DNA of 64,000 bases from Pseudomonas sp. QS1027 (GCF_002814235.1 NZ_PHSU01000036.1:1-64000), one strand, 5' to 3'; counted from the stretch's first letter, positions 53,403 through 62,597 are shown. Notes: generated from the letters alone by a model not told the origin. A program made the numbers and translations.

Positions 53403-54722
53403 ATGTTTGATTCGCGTCGCAAATCCGACCAGTTGGAGATTCAACGTTTTTCCGGCGAGTTATCCGAGGCCCATGCGAAGCTCGCGGCCATCAGCCGTTC
53501 GATGGCCATGATCGAGTTCACTCCCGACGGCCATATCCTTGATGCCAATGCCAACTTCTGCGCGGCCATGGGGTATGCCGTCGATGAGATCCGAGGCAAG
53601 CATCATCGGTTGTTTTGCGAAGAGTCCTTTGCCAAAACCGAGGAGTACGCCAGGTTCTGGCGTGACCTGGCCCGGGGTGAAGCGCTGAGCGGCACGTTCC
53701 TGCGCCTGGACAGCCAGGGCCGGGAGGTCTGGCTGGAGGCCAGCTACATGCCGGTACTGAATGCCGAACGCCAGGTGCGCAGCGTGATCAAGGTGGCGGC
53801 GGATGTGACCGACCGCATGCACCTGGAACATGAGAACCAGAGCATCGTGAATGCCTTGAGCCGGTCCATGGCGATGATCGAGTTCACCCCGGACGGCAAG
53901 GTGATCAAGGCCAACGAGAACTTCCTCAAGACCCTGCATTACAGCCTCGCTGAGGTGGTCGGTCATCATCATGGCATGTTCTGCCACGCCGCCGAACGCG
54001 ATTCACCGGCCTACCGGGAATTCTGGGCGTCGCTCAATCGCGGTGAGTATCACTCCCGCCGCTTCGAGCGGGTCGACAAGCACGGCCATACGGTTTTTCT
54101 CGAAGCCTCCTACAACCCGATCTTCGATTCCAAGGGGCGGCTGTACAAGGTGGTGAAGTTCGCCAGCGATATCACCGCCCAGGTCACCAGCCTGCAATCG
54201 GCTGCCGAGTCGGCCCACTCCACCTCGGTACAGAATGACGCCAGCGCCCAGAAAGGTTCGCAGGTGGTGCAGCAGACCGTGGAGATCATCGAGGAGATTT
54301 CCCGCGACCTGAACGATGCGGCGCAAAGCATCGACGCGGTCAATCGTCAGTCCGATGTGATCGGCAGTATTGTCCAGACCATTCGCGGGATTGCCGACCA
54401 GACCAACCTGTTGGCGCTGAATGCGGCCATCGAGGCGGCGCGGGCCGGCGAGCACGGGCGTGGTTTCGCGGTGGTTGCCGATGAGGTCCGCAACCTGGCG
54501 GCGCGCACCAGCCAGGCAACCCTGGAGATCGTCGCGGTGGTGGACAAGAACCATGACCTGTCCCACAGCGCGGTGACGAGCATGCAGTCCAGCCTCAGCC
54601 GCACCGGGCGCGGGGTCGAACTGGCGAACGAGGCGGGGGAGGCGATCCTGGAAATCCAGCAGGGCTCGCGGCATGTGGTGGATGCCATCAGCCAGATCAA
54701 CGCGACCTTGCAGTTGTCCTGA
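53403..54722 (+). CDS. Soluble chemoreceptor-like protein with two PAS domains (BdlA-like)
   Basis: 439 residues, no membrane segment. PAS1 at about 25-140 and PAS2 at about 147-262 are internal duplicates (both with SRSMAMIEFTPDG). A short MCP signalling domain follows, with hairpin tip QTNLLALNAAIEAARAGEHGRGFAVVADEVRNLAARTS near 334-371. The length, double PAS and lack of membrane anchor match BdlA, the P. aeruginosa biofilm dispersion factor (417 aa), but the same layout is shared with Aer-type and other cytoplasmic MCPs. No methylation-helix extension is seen. Confidence 0.88.
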   Translation: MFDSRRKSDQLEIQRFSGELSEAHAKLAAISRSMAMIEFTPDGHILDANANFCAAMGYAVDEIRGKHHRLFCEESFAKTEEYARFWRDLARGEALSGTFLRLDSQGREVWLEASYMPVLNAERQVRSVIKVAADVTDRMHLEHENQSIVNALSRSMAMIEFTPDGKVIKANENFLKTLHYSLAEVVGHHHGMFCHAAERDSPAYREFWASLNRGEYHSRRFERVDKHGHTVFLEASYNPIFDSKGRLYKVVKFASDITAQVTSLQSAAESAHSTSVQNDASAQKGSQVVQQTVEIIEEISRDLNDAAQSIDAVNRQSDVIGSIVQTIRGIADQTNLLALNAAIEAARAGEHGRGFAVVADEVRNLAARTSQATLEIVAVVDKNHDLSHSAVTSMQSSLSRTGRGVELANEAGEAILEIQQGSRHVVDAISQINATLQLS

Positions 54723-54733
54723 TTCGGTCAGGT

Positions 54734-54831
54734 GTGGGAGCTGGCTTGCCGGCGATGGACGTCAACGATAACGCGGCAAACCTGACGCCACGCAGTGCTT
54801 GGGCTGCCATCGCCGGCAAGCTGGCTCCCAC
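54734..54831. repeat. REPIN after the PAS-MCP gene
   Basis: Arms 54734-54758 and 54807-54831 pair with two mismatches (GTGGGAGCTGGCTTGCCGGC...). It lies between the convergent genes. Confidence 0.85.
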
Positions 54832-54857
54832 TGAATCGGGGAGCCGTGCCGGTCGGC

Positions 54858-55415
54858 TTACTGGGTGGCGGTGGCCAGGAAGGCCCCGGCCGCCTGCTGG
54901 TCGGCAGGGTTGGCCTTGTTGTCCGCGGTCTTCGCGTTGAACTCCATCTTCATGCGCTCGGCAATCTTGTCTTCGATGCCTTTCTGTTTTTCCGGCGACA
55001 TGCTTTTCAGGTCGGCCTCGGTCAGGCCCTCCTCCTTGAGTAGCTGATCGCGGATGCGTTGGGCCGCCGGCTTGCTCATGTAATCCTTGAATGCCTTCAT
55101 CGCGTCGCTGTCGTTGCTCGCGGCGGCGGGGGGCGCGGTGCGGGTCGTCGGCGCCGTCGTGGTCAGGGTTGCGGGGGCCGCGACCGTCGCTACGGCGGCC
55201 TGCAGATGCACACGGGTCTTGGCGAAGGCCGCATTGACGTTGTCGGCGACCTGGTCCGCGGCGTTCTGGGTACCGGGGGCACTGCTGGCCGCACTGGCCG
55301 CCTGGGCATTCTGGATAAAACCGCTGGACAGCGCGTTGGCGGCGGCGGTGGTCGGGTCCAGGTCCTTGCGATGGCTGGGCTGAATCACTGGGTTATGACG
55401 GGCATTGACCAACAT
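54858..55415 (-). CDS. Hypothetical alanine-rich protein
   Basis: 185 residues, no signal peptide or membrane helix. Residues 25-110 are low complexity, rich in Ala and Thr (ATLTTTAPTTRTAPPAA), and look disordered. The C-terminal part is helical and conserved-looking: DAMKAFKDYMSKPAAQRIRD then LTEADLKSMSPEKQKGIEDKIAERMK. No family recognised. Possibly related to the short proteins with a 'DYMSKP' helix found in other pseudomonads. A dyad TTTGTA-N10-TACAAA lies upstream at 55459-55480. Confidence 0.7.
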   Translation of the reverse strand: MLVNARHNPVIQPSHRKDLDPTTAAANALSSGFIQNAQAASAASSAPGTQNAADQVADNVNAAFAKTRVHLQAAVATVAAPATLTTTAPTTRTAPPAAASNDSDAMKAFKDYMSKPAAQRIRDQLLKEEGLTEADLKSMSPEKQKGIEDKIAERMKMEFNAKTADNKANPADQQAAGAFLATATQ

Positions 55416-55585
55416 GGGATAAACACCTGAGTGAGAGGGCAGTGTCCACTGTCAGCAATTTGTATGCCTGTTGGTACAAACACAGGTTTATCAAGGCTTG
55501 GCGGATACATGTCAGGCCAAAACGCGGCGGCAGGCGGAGGTGCGTTGCCGCTTCGATTGCCGCTTCCGGCAGTCCGTTTCCGGCT

Positions 55586-56320
55586 TCAGCGGATCGGCAG
55601 GTCGAACTCGCGGAACGCGTCGTCCACCGGTTGATAACCCAATACCCGGATGGTCTCGCTCAGGTCCAGGCGCTTGAAGCGGTTGTTGGAAATACCGTGG
55701 GCCACCAGGTGTTGCACACCTTCGACCTCGATCGCCCGTTGCAACAACTGCACGGCATCGCGCGGGCTGAGCCAGGCACTCAGGTCGCGGGCGTTGTGCA
55801 GGTCATGATCGTCGGGAAACTCGAAGGCACCGATGCGCAGGACAATGGTCGATAAGCGGTGCCGTGCCGAATAGAACGCACACAGCGCTTCGCCATAACA
55901 TTTGCTCACCCCGTACAGATTGGCCGGCATCACCGGCATGCCCGGGGTGATCTGCCGGTCTACGGGATAGCCCTCGATGGTCTGGGCGCTGCTGGCGAAC
56001 ACCACACGTTTGCACTGGGCGTTCGCGGCGGCTTCCAGCAGGTAGGTGGTGGCCAGGATATTGTTCGGCAGCAGTTCCTCGAAGGACGAGTCGGCAAAAG
56101 GGATACCCGCCAGGTGCACCACCACGTCGATACCATCGACCAGGGCCGCGAGCTCTTCCTTGTCGGCCATGTCCAGGCGGACGAAACGGTGTTCGCCGAT
56201 GGCAAAATCCGGTTGATGGCGGTCGGCGAGAACGAAGTGGTAATGGTGTTGCGTCGCCTGGAAAAACGTCTTGCCGATCCGACCGCAGGCCCCGGTCAGC
56301 AATACCTTGAGTGGGTTCAT
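55586..56320 (-). CDS. NAD-dependent epimerase/dehydratase (extended SDR)
   Basis: 244 residues from ATG 56320 (GGAAG upstream). Rossmann motif VLLTGACGRIGKTFF at 6-20, acidic DMAD, VVHLAGIP, and catalytic SDR residues Ser (FASSAQT) and Tyr-x3-Lys (YGVSKCYGE). The pattern GACGRIG with ARHLDL-like text resembles uronate dehydrogenases and related hexose-acid oxidoreductases, but the substrate is unknown. Monocistronic. Confidence 0.85.
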   Translation of the reverse strand: MNPLKVLLTGACGRIGKTFFQATQHHYHFVLADRHQPDFAIGEHRFVRLDMADKEELAALVDGIDVVVHLAGIPFADSSFEELLPNNILATTYLLEAAANAQCKRVVFASSAQTIEGYPVDRQITPGMPVMPANLYGVSKCYGEALCAFYSARHRLSTIVLRIGAFEFPDDHDLHNARDLSAWLSPRDAVQLLQRAIEVEGVQHLVAHGISNNRFKRLDLSETIRVLGYQPVDDAFREFDLPIR

Positions 56321-56489
56321 ATACAACTTCCGTGTAGTTTTTATGAGATCAATATGAATGTTGTGTGACCATTCAAGGTAGACCATGGCCGTCAGTCTGT
56401 CCGCTCGATAAATCTCTGGCTCGCGGTTCCCGTGGCGTTTTAGGATAGTGGCCTGTTGCTTTCATCCAACCCTCAGAGGTCCCCGCCAG

Positions 56490-57134
56490 ATGCACAAGGC
56501 ATTGCGTAAATTCGGCTGTGTGGCCGGGTTGTTGACGCCCTTCTGGTTGCTCGTTGGGCTGGCCCTGGCCGGTGCCCTGTATCCGGGCTACAGCCATCTC
56601 AATCAGGCCATGAGTGAATTGGGGGCGCTGGGCGCACCGACCCACGAACTATCGCCGTTGATCAACAACCTGCCGTTGGGGCTGTTGTTCTTCGCCTTTG
56701 GCGTGACGGTCTTTGCCTGTTTCGAAGGGCGCGGCCTGGCGCAGATCAGTGGCGTGCTGATTGCGCTACACGGCATTGCCAGTTTGTTCACCGGTTACTT
56801 TTCCTGCGACGCCGGCTGTGGGTTGCAGCATCCGTCGTTCAGCCAGACCGTGCATAACAGCGCGTGGCTGATGATGTTTCTGACTTTGGTGATCGCCAAC
56901 GCCCTGTGGGTGTATCTCGCCGTGCGTTTGCTGGGCTCGAAAGCCTTCGCCTGGTTTTCCCTGGCGTGCACTGTGGTGGCCTTGGCGGCCTTGCCGTTGA
57001 TGGGACTGGCGGTGGCGGCGGGTGAGGGCTTCGGCCTGTACCAGCGTCTGAATTACGGCGCTTCGGTGGTCTGGATCGGCGTGTTTGCCGCGTTGTTGCT
57101 GGTCAGGGAAAAGCGTCGCACCGATCAGGCCTGA
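56490..57134 (+). CDS. DUF998 multi-pass membrane protein
   Basis: 214 residues from ATG 56490. Six hydrophobic helices; the family feature is YSHLNQAMSELGALGAPTHELSPL near 36-59 between helices 1 and 2. The cysteine-rich loop FSCDAGCGLQH lies near 108-118. Function unknown. Ends at a hairpin between it and the convergent gntR. Confidence 0.85.
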   Translation: MHKALRKFGCVAGLLTPFWLLVGLALAGALYPGYSHLNQAMSELGALGAPTHELSPLINNLPLGLLFFAFGVTVFACFEGRGLAQISGVLIALHGIASLFTGYFSCDAGCGLQHPSFSQTVHNSAWLMMFLTLVIANALWVYLAVRLLGSKAFAWFSLACTVVALAALPLMGLAVAAGEGFGLYQRLNYGASVVWIGVFAALLLVREKRRTDQA

Positions 57135-57140
57135 TGCCGC

Positions 57141-57166
57141 TCAATCCCCGCTGGGGCGGGGATTGA
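57141..57166. terminator. Bidirectional terminator-like hairpin
   Basis: TCAATCCCCGC pairs with GCGGGGATTGA (11 bp, 4-base loop) between convergent DUF998 and gntR genes. No strong T tract. Confidence 0.65.
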
Positions 57167-57185
57167 TTCCAGTGCCGGCGACCTT

Positions 57186-58217
57186 TCAACTGCTCTCGCG
57201 CACCATCAGTTCAAAGCCCATGTCCTGCACTGGCTGGGCCACCGGGTTGCCGGCCATCAAACTCAGCATCTGCTCCGCCGCCCGCCGGCCGATGGCTTCC
57301 CGGGGCGTGCGGATGCTGCTCAGGCGCGGGACCATGAAGGCCGAGCCGGGCAGGTCGTTGAAACCCACCACTGCGACCTGCTCCGGGACCTTGATGCCAC
57401 AGCGTATGGCCTCCAGCAGGGCGCCCTGGGCCAGGTCGTCGTTGCCGAAGAAGATCCCGTCGACTTGTGGATGGCTCTGCATCAGTTGCAGGAACAGTTC
57501 GCCGCCCAGGCCCACCGACGAGGGGCGCGGGGTCAGCAGTTCCAGGTCCGGGTGGTACAGCCCGGCGGCTTGCAGCGCCTGGCGAAAGCCTTCGCCGCGC
57601 AGGAGTGTGCGCTGGTCCAGTTGCGCGCCGATATAGGCCAGGTGCTTGCGACCACGGGAAATCAAATGTTCGGCCACGGTGGCGCCGGCGTTCTGTTGCG
57701 AGAAGCCGACGCAGTTCACCCCGGCGCCGGGGTCCAGGTCCATCATGTAGACGCACGGCACATTGCTCGCCTCGATCATCCGCCGCGCGCTTTCCGAACG
57801 GTCGAAGCCGGTCAGCAACAGGCCCCGTGGCTGGTAGGACATGTAGTTGCGCAGCAGGTTTTCTTCTTCGTCACGGGAATAGTGATAGTTGCCGATCAGC
57901 ACCTCGAAGCCCCGCGGGCGCAGCACCGAGTGAATGGCTTCGAGGGTGTCGATAAACAGCAGGTTGGATAATGACGGCACCAGCACCACCACCGAATGGC
58001 TCTGGGCCGAGGCCAGGGCCCGGGCGGCCGGATTGACCACGTAGTTCAGTTCCGCAGCCGCCTGTCGGACTTTTTCCACCAGTTCCGTGGCCACGCTGCT
58101 GATGCCGCGCAGGGCCCGCGACGCGGTGATCGGACTGACGCCGGCCAGGCGCGCGACTTCGCTGAGGGTAGGGCGTCCCGTGGTACGGGTATTCTTGTCG
58201 GTTTTGGGGGAGGTCAT
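57186..58217 (-). CDS. gntR: GntR, LacI-family gluconate repressor
   Basis: 343 residues; 58217 is the only ATG near the start. LacI-type helix-turn-helix RPTLSEVARLAGVSPITASRALRG near 15-38 with hinge helix NPAARALASAQS, then a periplasmic-binding-like sugar domain. It is divergent from the gluconokinase and permease genes, and three palindromes with core AGCGCT fit its operators. It represses gluconate uptake and phosphorylation until gluconate or 6-phosphogluconate is present (known for GntR/GnuR). Confidence 0.92.
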   Translation of the reverse strand: MTSPKTDKNTRTTGRPTLSEVARLAGVSPITASRALRGISSVATELVEKVRQAAAELNYVVNPAARALASAQSHSVVVLVPSLSNLLFIDTLEAIHSVLRPRGFEVLIGNYHYSRDEEENLLRNYMSYQPRGLLLTGFDRSESARRMIEASNVPCVYMMDLDPGAGVNCVGFSQQNAGATVAEHLISRGRKHLAYIGAQLDQRTLLRGEGFRQALQAAGLYHPDLELLTPRPSSVGLGGELFLQLMQSHPQVDGIFFGNDDLAQGALLEAIRCGIKVPEQVAVVGFNDLPGSAFMVPRLSSIRTPREAIGRRAAEQMLSLMAGNPVAQPVQDMGFELMVRESS

Positions 58218-58250
58218 CGGACGGCTTGCCAAACAAAATTCAAGGCACTA

Positions 58251-58264
58251 AGGTAGCGCTGTCT
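58251..58264. promoter_or_regulatory. GntR operator 1
   Basis: AGGTAGCGCTGTCT, an imperfect LacI-type palindrome with core AGCGCT, 34 bp before the gntR start; probably autoregulation. Confidence 0.65.
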
Positions 58265-58413
58265 CGACGAGCCTGCAATTGTTCGAGCGCGGTTGGCCTG
58301 ATCGCGTCGGATGCTGTCGTGGATGTTTACCGCATCACCCCATAAAAATGACAAGAAAGCGTCGGCAGTGTGTGTTTTGTGCTTTGCTTTCCGAGTAATG
58401 GAAGCTCTGACAA

Positions 58414-58427
58414 AGACAGCGCTGTCT
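58414..58427. promoter_or_regulatory. GntR operator 2
   Basis: AGACAGCGCTGTCT, a perfect 14-bp palindrome, 17 bp before the gluconokinase start. Confidence 0.75.
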
Positions 58428-58444
58428 GCGTGCTGAGGTGTTAC

Positions 58445-58978
58445 ATGAGTCAACCCATCACTGCCCTGGTCATCATGGGCGTCTCCGGTTGCGGCAAGTC
58501 CAGTGTGGGCGAGGCCTTGTGCCGGCTCAACGGCGCGACCCAGATCGAAGGCGACAGCTTTCACCCCGCCGCCAATATCGCCAAGATGAGTGCCGGCATT
58601 CCCCTGACCGATGACGACCGTGCCGGCTGGCTCGACAGCCTGTGCGACGAGTTGCGCCGGGTCCTGGCCAGCGGCGGGCATCCGGTGCTGACCTGTTCGG
58701 CGCTCAAGCACAGCTACCGCGAACGCCTGCGCAGCGCGGCGCCAGGACTGGGCTTCGTGTTTCTCGAACTGAGCCGTGAAGTCGCCGCCGAACGGGTGGC
58801 CCATCGTCCGGGACACTTCATGCCCTCGACCCTGATCGACAGCCAGTTCGCCACCCTTGAATCCCCCGTCGGCGAGCCCCTGACCCTGGCCCTCGATGCC
58901 TCGACCCAGAGCGTCGAGCGTCTGGCCCAGTCGGCCCATCGCTGGTGGCAGGCCCACGGGCTGGAACGTTCGGCCTGA
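58445..58978 (+). CDS. gnuK: Gluconokinase
   Basis: Phosphorylates gluconate to 6-phosphogluconate, which enters the pathway at Edd. 177 residues from ATG 58445 (GAGG 7 bases upstream). P-loop VIMGVSGCGKSSVG at 9-22, then EGDSFHPAANIAKMSAGIPLTDDDRAGWL, the substrate block of gluconate kinases, and TCSALKHSYRERLR. Monofunctional GntK/GnuK type. Part of the gntR-controlled operon with the permease. Confidence 0.93.
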   Translation: MSQPITALVIMGVSGCGKSSVGEALCRLNGATQIEGDSFHPAANIAKMSAGIPLTDDDRAGWLDSLCDELRRVLASGGHPVLTCSALKHSYRERLRSAAPGLGFVFLELSREVAAERVAHRPGHFMPSTLIDSQFATLESPVGEPLTLALDASTQSVERLAQSAHRWWQAHGLERSA

Positions 58979-58993
58979 TTTTCGTCTCGAAAA

Positions 58994-59005
58994 GATAGCG
59001 CTATC
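58994..59005. promoter_or_regulatory. GntR operator 3
   Basis: GATAGCGCTATC, a perfect 12-bp palindrome in the gluconokinase-permease gap, so the permease may have its own promoter. Confidence 0.75.
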
Positions 59006-59040
59006 CCATTCGGCTATCGTCAAACCACGCAGCGTATAAA

Positions 59041-59048
59041 AACAACAA
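59041..59048 (+). promoter_or_regulatory. Hfq/Crc CA motif before the gluconate permease
   Basis: AACAACAA followed by GCAGGAG, the ribosome binding site. Confidence 0.55.
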
Positions 59049-59062
59049 GCAGGAGACACCTT

Positions 59063-60415
59063 ATGTTCGGACTGTCCCACGAGACCTATCTGTTACTCGA
59101 TGCAGTGGTCACGATTATCGGGCTGATCGTGTTGATCACCCGCTTCAAGATTCACCCCTTTATCGGGTTGATCATTGCGTCGGCGTTTCTCGGCCTGACC
59201 TCGGGGATGCCCGCGGACAAGATCATCAAGGCCTTCCAGGACGGCTTCGGCGGCGTGCTCGGCTTTGTCGGGATCATCCTCGCGCTGGGGACCATGCTCG
59301 GCAAGATGATGTCCGATTCCGGCGGCGCCGATCAGATCGCCCAGACCCTGATCCGCGCCTTCGGCAAGGAGCGGGTGCAGTGGGCGATGATGTGCTCGGC
59401 GTTCCTGGTGGGCATCCCGCTGTTCTTCGAAATCGGCTTCGTGCTGCTGATTCCGCTGGTGTTCATCGTTGCGCGCCGGACCGGCGTGCCGCTGATCAAG
59501 ATCGGCATTCCGCTGCTGGCCGGGCTTTCGGCGGTGCACGGCCTGGTGCCGCCGCATCCGGGGCCGCTGCTGGCCATCGGAGTGTTCAACGCCGATATCG
59601 GCAAGACCATTTTCTACGGCCTGATCGTTGCCCTGCCGACCGCCATTATCGCCGGGCCGATCTACGGCACCTTCATTGCCAAGTACATCCCGGGCAACCC
59701 TTCCCGGGAACTGGTCGACCAGTTGGCCCGCGAACCGGAAGTGAAGGCGCTGCCGAGCTTCGGCGTGACCCTGGTCACCGTGCTGCTGCCGGTGTTCCTG
59801 ATGCTGCTCAAGACCTTTGCCGACATTGCCTTGCCGGACGGGCATTTCTTCCGCATCTGGATGGACATGATCGGTCACCCGATCAGTGCCTTGCTGCTGG
59901 CCCTGCTGTTGGCGCTGTACACCTTCGGCAAGCGCCAGGGCATGGACTCCAAGCGTGTGCTCAAGCTGCTCGATGCCAGCCTGGCGCCGACTGCGGCGAT
60001 CATCCTGATCATCGGTGCCGGCGGTGGCTTCAAGCAGATGCTGGTGACCAGTGGCGTGGGTGACGTGATCGGGCATATCGCCGTGAATGCGCAGATTTCG
60101 CCGATCCTGCTGGCCTGGCTGGTGGCGGCGGTGATCCGCATCGCCACGGGTTCGGCGACGGTGGCGACCATTACCGGGGCGGGCATCGTGATGCCGGTGG
60201 TGGACCTGATTCCCGGGGTGAACCGCGAACTGCTGGTGCTGGCGACGGGGGCGGGTTCGTTGATCCTGTCCCACGTCAACGATGCCGGGTTCTGGCTGGT
60301 CAAGCAGTACTTCAACATGACCGTGGCCGAGACGTTCAAGACCTGGACGGCCATGGAGACCATTCTGTCGGTGGTGGGGCTGGTGTTTATCCTGCTGTTG
60401 TCGCTGGTGGTCTAA
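59063..60415 (+). CDS. gnuT: Gluconate permease, GntP family
   Basis: 450-residue inner-membrane proton symporter with about 12 helices. GntP traits: FKIHPFIGLIIASAFLGLTSGMP near 28-50, FGGVLGFVGIILALGTMLGKMM, GIPLFFEIGFVLLIPLVF, VHGLVPPHPGPL near 156-167, and the late RIATGSATVATITGAGIV and SHVNDAGFWLVKQYF. Imports gluconate, which GnuK phosphorylates. Named gntP or gnuT in different pseudomonads. Confidence 0.93.
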   Translation: MFGLSHETYLLLDAVVTIIGLIVLITRFKIHPFIGLIIASAFLGLTSGMPADKIIKAFQDGFGGVLGFVGIILALGTMLGKMMSDSGGADQIAQTLIRAFGKERVQWAMMCSAFLVGIPLFFEIGFVLLIPLVFIVARRTGVPLIKIGIPLLAGLSAVHGLVPPHPGPLLAIGVFNADIGKTIFYGLIVALPTAIIAGPIYGTFIAKYIPGNPSRELVDQLAREPEVKALPSFGVTLVTVLLPVFLMLLKTFADIALPDGHFFRIWMDMIGHPISALLLALLLALYTFGKRQGMDSKRVLKLLDASLAPTAAIILIIGAGGGFKQMLVTSGVGDVIGHIAVNAQISPILLAWLVAAVIRIATGSATVATITGAGIVMPVVDLIPGVNRELLVLATGAGSLILSHVNDAGFWLVKQYFNMTVAETFKTWTAMETILSVVGLVFILLLSLVV

Positions 60416-60417
60416 AC

Positions 60418-60457
60418 GAATCGGGGCCGACACCTGTGAAGGTGTCGGCCCCGATTC
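60418..60457. terminator. Strong hairpin after the gluconate permease
   Basis: 17-bp perfect stem (60418-60434 with 60441-60457), 6-base loop, lying between the permease and the convergent alaC. There is no T tract, so termination by this hairpin alone is unsure. Confidence 0.65.
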
Positions 60458-60484
60458 ATGTGACAAGCGCGCTCGCTACACAGC

Positions 60485-61705
60485 TTATTCCGCAGTGGCT
60501 TTCTTCAGCAGGCCATCGGTGCGGAACATCCCACGAATCCCGCGTACCGCCTGGCGGATACGGTCGAGGTTTTCAATCAGGGCGAACCGCACATGGTCGT
60601 CGCCGTACTCGCCAAAGCCGACCCCCGGCGAGACGCAGACCTTGGCTTCGGCCAGCAGCTTCTTGGCGAACTCCAGCGAGCCCATCTGGGCATATTCCTC
60701 GGGAATCTTCGCCCAGACGTACATCGAGGCCTTGGGGTTCTCGACCATCCAGCCCAGTTCATGCAGGCCCTTGACCAGCACGTTGCGCCGTTGGCGATAC
60801 TGTTCGGCGATATCCTTGACGCACTGTTGGTCACCTTCCAGCGCGGCGATGGCCGCCACTTGCAACGGCGTGAAGGTGCCGTAGTCGTGGTAGCTCTTGA
60901 TCCGCGCCAGGGCGCTGACCAATTCCGGATTGCCGACCATGAAGCCGATACGCCAGCCGGCCATGTTGTAGCTCTTGGACAGGGTGAAAAACTCCACCGC
61001 GATGTCCTTGGCGCCGGGCACCTGCATGATCGACGGGGCTTTCCAGCCGTCGTAGACGATGTCGGCATAGGCCAGGTCGTGGATCACCAGCACGTCGTAC
61101 TGCTTGGCCAGGGCGATCACCCGTTCGAAGAAGTCCAGTTCCACGCACTGCGCGGTGGGGTTCGAGGGGAAACCGAGAATCATCATCTTCGGCTTGGGGA
61201 TGGAGCCACGGATGGCCCGCTCCAGTTCGGCGAAGAAGTCCACGCCCGGCACCAGCGGCACCGAACGGACCTGGGCGCCGGCGATCACCGCACCGTAGAT
61301 ATGGATCGGGTAGCTGGGGTTGGGCACCAGCACCGTGTCGCCCTGGTCGAGGGTGGCGAGCATCAGGTGGGCCAGGCCCTCTTTCGAACCGATGGTGACA
61401 ATGGCTTCGCTTTCCGGGTCGATATCGACCTGGTAGCGATCCTTGTACCAGTGGGAAATCGCCCGACGCAGCCGTGGGATGCCCTTGGACGTGGAGTAGC
61501 CGTGGGTGTCTTCGCGCTGGGCGACGGTGACCAGTTTTTCGACGATATGCGGCGGGGTGGCGCCGTCGGGGTTACCCATGCTCAAGTCGATGATGTCTTC
61601 GCCACGACGACGGGCGGCCATCTTCAGCTCGGCAGTGATGTTGAATACGTAGGGGGGGAGTCGATCAATGCGCGCAAAGCGGCGCGGCGAACCTTGGTCT
61701 GCCAT
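60485..61705 (-). CDS. alaC: Alanine-synthesising aminotransferase AlaC
   Basis: 406 residues from ATG 61705 (GAGG 6 bases upstream). Class I PLP aminotransferase: DLSMGNPDGATPP near 41-53, GSKEGLAHLMLA, NPSYPIHIYGA, HDLAYADIVYD with the PLP-ring Asp/Tyr, the PLP Lys in LSKSYNMAGWRIGF near 240-253, and the late Arg in DHVRFAL. Makes alanine from pyruvate with glutamate. Pyruvate supply from the Entner-Doudoroff pathway gives a loose link to the rest of the window. Confidence 0.92.
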   Translation of the reverse strand: MADQGSPRRFARIDRLPPYVFNITAELKMAARRRGEDIIDLSMGNPDGATPPHIVEKLVTVAQREDTHGYSTSKGIPRLRRAISHWYKDRYQVDIDPESEAIVTIGSKEGLAHLMLATLDQGDTVLVPNPSYPIHIYGAVIAGAQVRSVPLVPGVDFFAELERAIRGSIPKPKMMILGFPSNPTAQCVELDFFERVIALAKQYDVLVIHDLAYADIVYDGWKAPSIMQVPGAKDIAVEFFTLSKSYNMAGWRIGFMVGNPELVSALARIKSYHDYGTFTPLQVAAIAALEGDQQCVKDIAEQYRQRRNVLVKGLHELGWMVENPKASMYVWAKIPEEYAQMGSLEFAKKLLAEAKVCVSPGVGFGEYGDDHVRFALIENLDRIRQAVRGIRGMFRTDGLLKKATAE

Positions 61706-61922
61706 GTAAACCTCTGACACGTAAGCGCCCGGAACCGTCCGAGCGACGTCGGCCACTGCGGTGGCCTGCGGGGCAGACAATAAGGGCGATGCTGGCCATC
61801 TGTCCAGATGGGCGACGGAAAATATTTTCTCCGGGGGGGACAAGCGCGGGTCGCCCAAACGACACGATTATTTGCTTCTATACTGCCTTTCGGAGTCGTT
61901 TCCCATATGGAGTTCTGCACCC

Positions 61923-62420
61923 ATGGACTTAGCACACAACCTTGACTACACGCAGGCCTTGCCAGCGCCGCGCTTCGAGCACGGTCACTTTCAATTGATC
62001 GCCGGCCTGGGCGCACGTTTTACCGCCGAGACGTCGGGCGCCATCCCGGATCTGTGGGACGCGTTCGTGCCGCACATCGGAAAAGTCCCCAGTCAGGTGG
62101 GTGAGGTGACGTACGGTATCTGCTGCCATCCGGATGGCCAGGGTGGCTTCGAGTACATCGCCGGGGTGCAGATCAGCAAGCTTGACGACCTTCCCGAGCT
62201 GTATCGCTGGGTGGAACTGCAGGCCCAGCAGTACGCGGTGTTTGAACACAAAGGTTCCCTCGACACCCTCAAGCAGACCTTCGAGGCCATCTGGAACCGT
62301 TGGTTGCCGCAATCCGGCTACCTGGCGGCCGATGCGCCGGAATTCGAGCGCTACAGCGCCGATTTCAATCCCGAAAAAGGCACCGGCACCGTGGAAATCT
62401 GGTTGCCGATCAAGGCCTGA
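61923..62420 (+). CDS. GyrI-like/AraC effector-binding domain protein
   Basis: 165 residues from ATG 61923. A single SOUL/GyrI-type domain: FQLIAGLGARFT, ETSGAIPDLWDAFVPHIGKVP, VTYGICCHPDGQGGFEYIAGVQI near 60-82, QYAVFEHKGSLDTLKQTFEAIWNRWLPQSGY near 100-130, then FERYSADFNPEKGTGTVEIWLPI. These are the usual GyrI-like traits. No helix-turn-helix, so it is a stand-alone small-molecule-binding protein. Confidence 0.85.
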   Translation: MDLAHNLDYTQALPAPRFEHGHFQLIAGLGARFTAETSGAIPDLWDAFVPHIGKVPSQVGEVTYGICCHPDGQGGFEYIAGVQISKLDDLPELYRWVELQAQQYAVFEHKGSLDTLKQTFEAIWNRWLPQSGYLAADAPEFERYSADFNPEKGTGTVEIWLPIKA

Positions 62421-62432
62421 TCCTGCGTGCCA

Positions 62433-62462
62433 CGCGCTCCCCTTCGACAGCAGGGGAGCGCG
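62433..62462. terminator. Hairpin upstream of the kdp operon
   Basis: CGCGCTCCCCT pairs with AGGGGAGCGCG (11 bp, 8-base loop) just after the GyrI-like stop. The T tract is weak. Confidence 0.55.
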
Positions 62463-62597
62463 CTTCTATACGCCATCTTAACGTCCCCCCCGGCAATCAG
62501 TGCCCGACCTTAATACCCACCTCCGTACCCTTTGATCTGGCTTGCGGCGCCATTGCGTGCGCTTGAGCGAGCCGACCGATTTCGCAAGGGGACACCT

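Noticed and set aside
55459..55480. TTTGTA-N10-TACAAA dyad upstream of the alanine-rich hypothetical gene
   Set aside because: Short arms in AT-rich DNA; could arise by chance.
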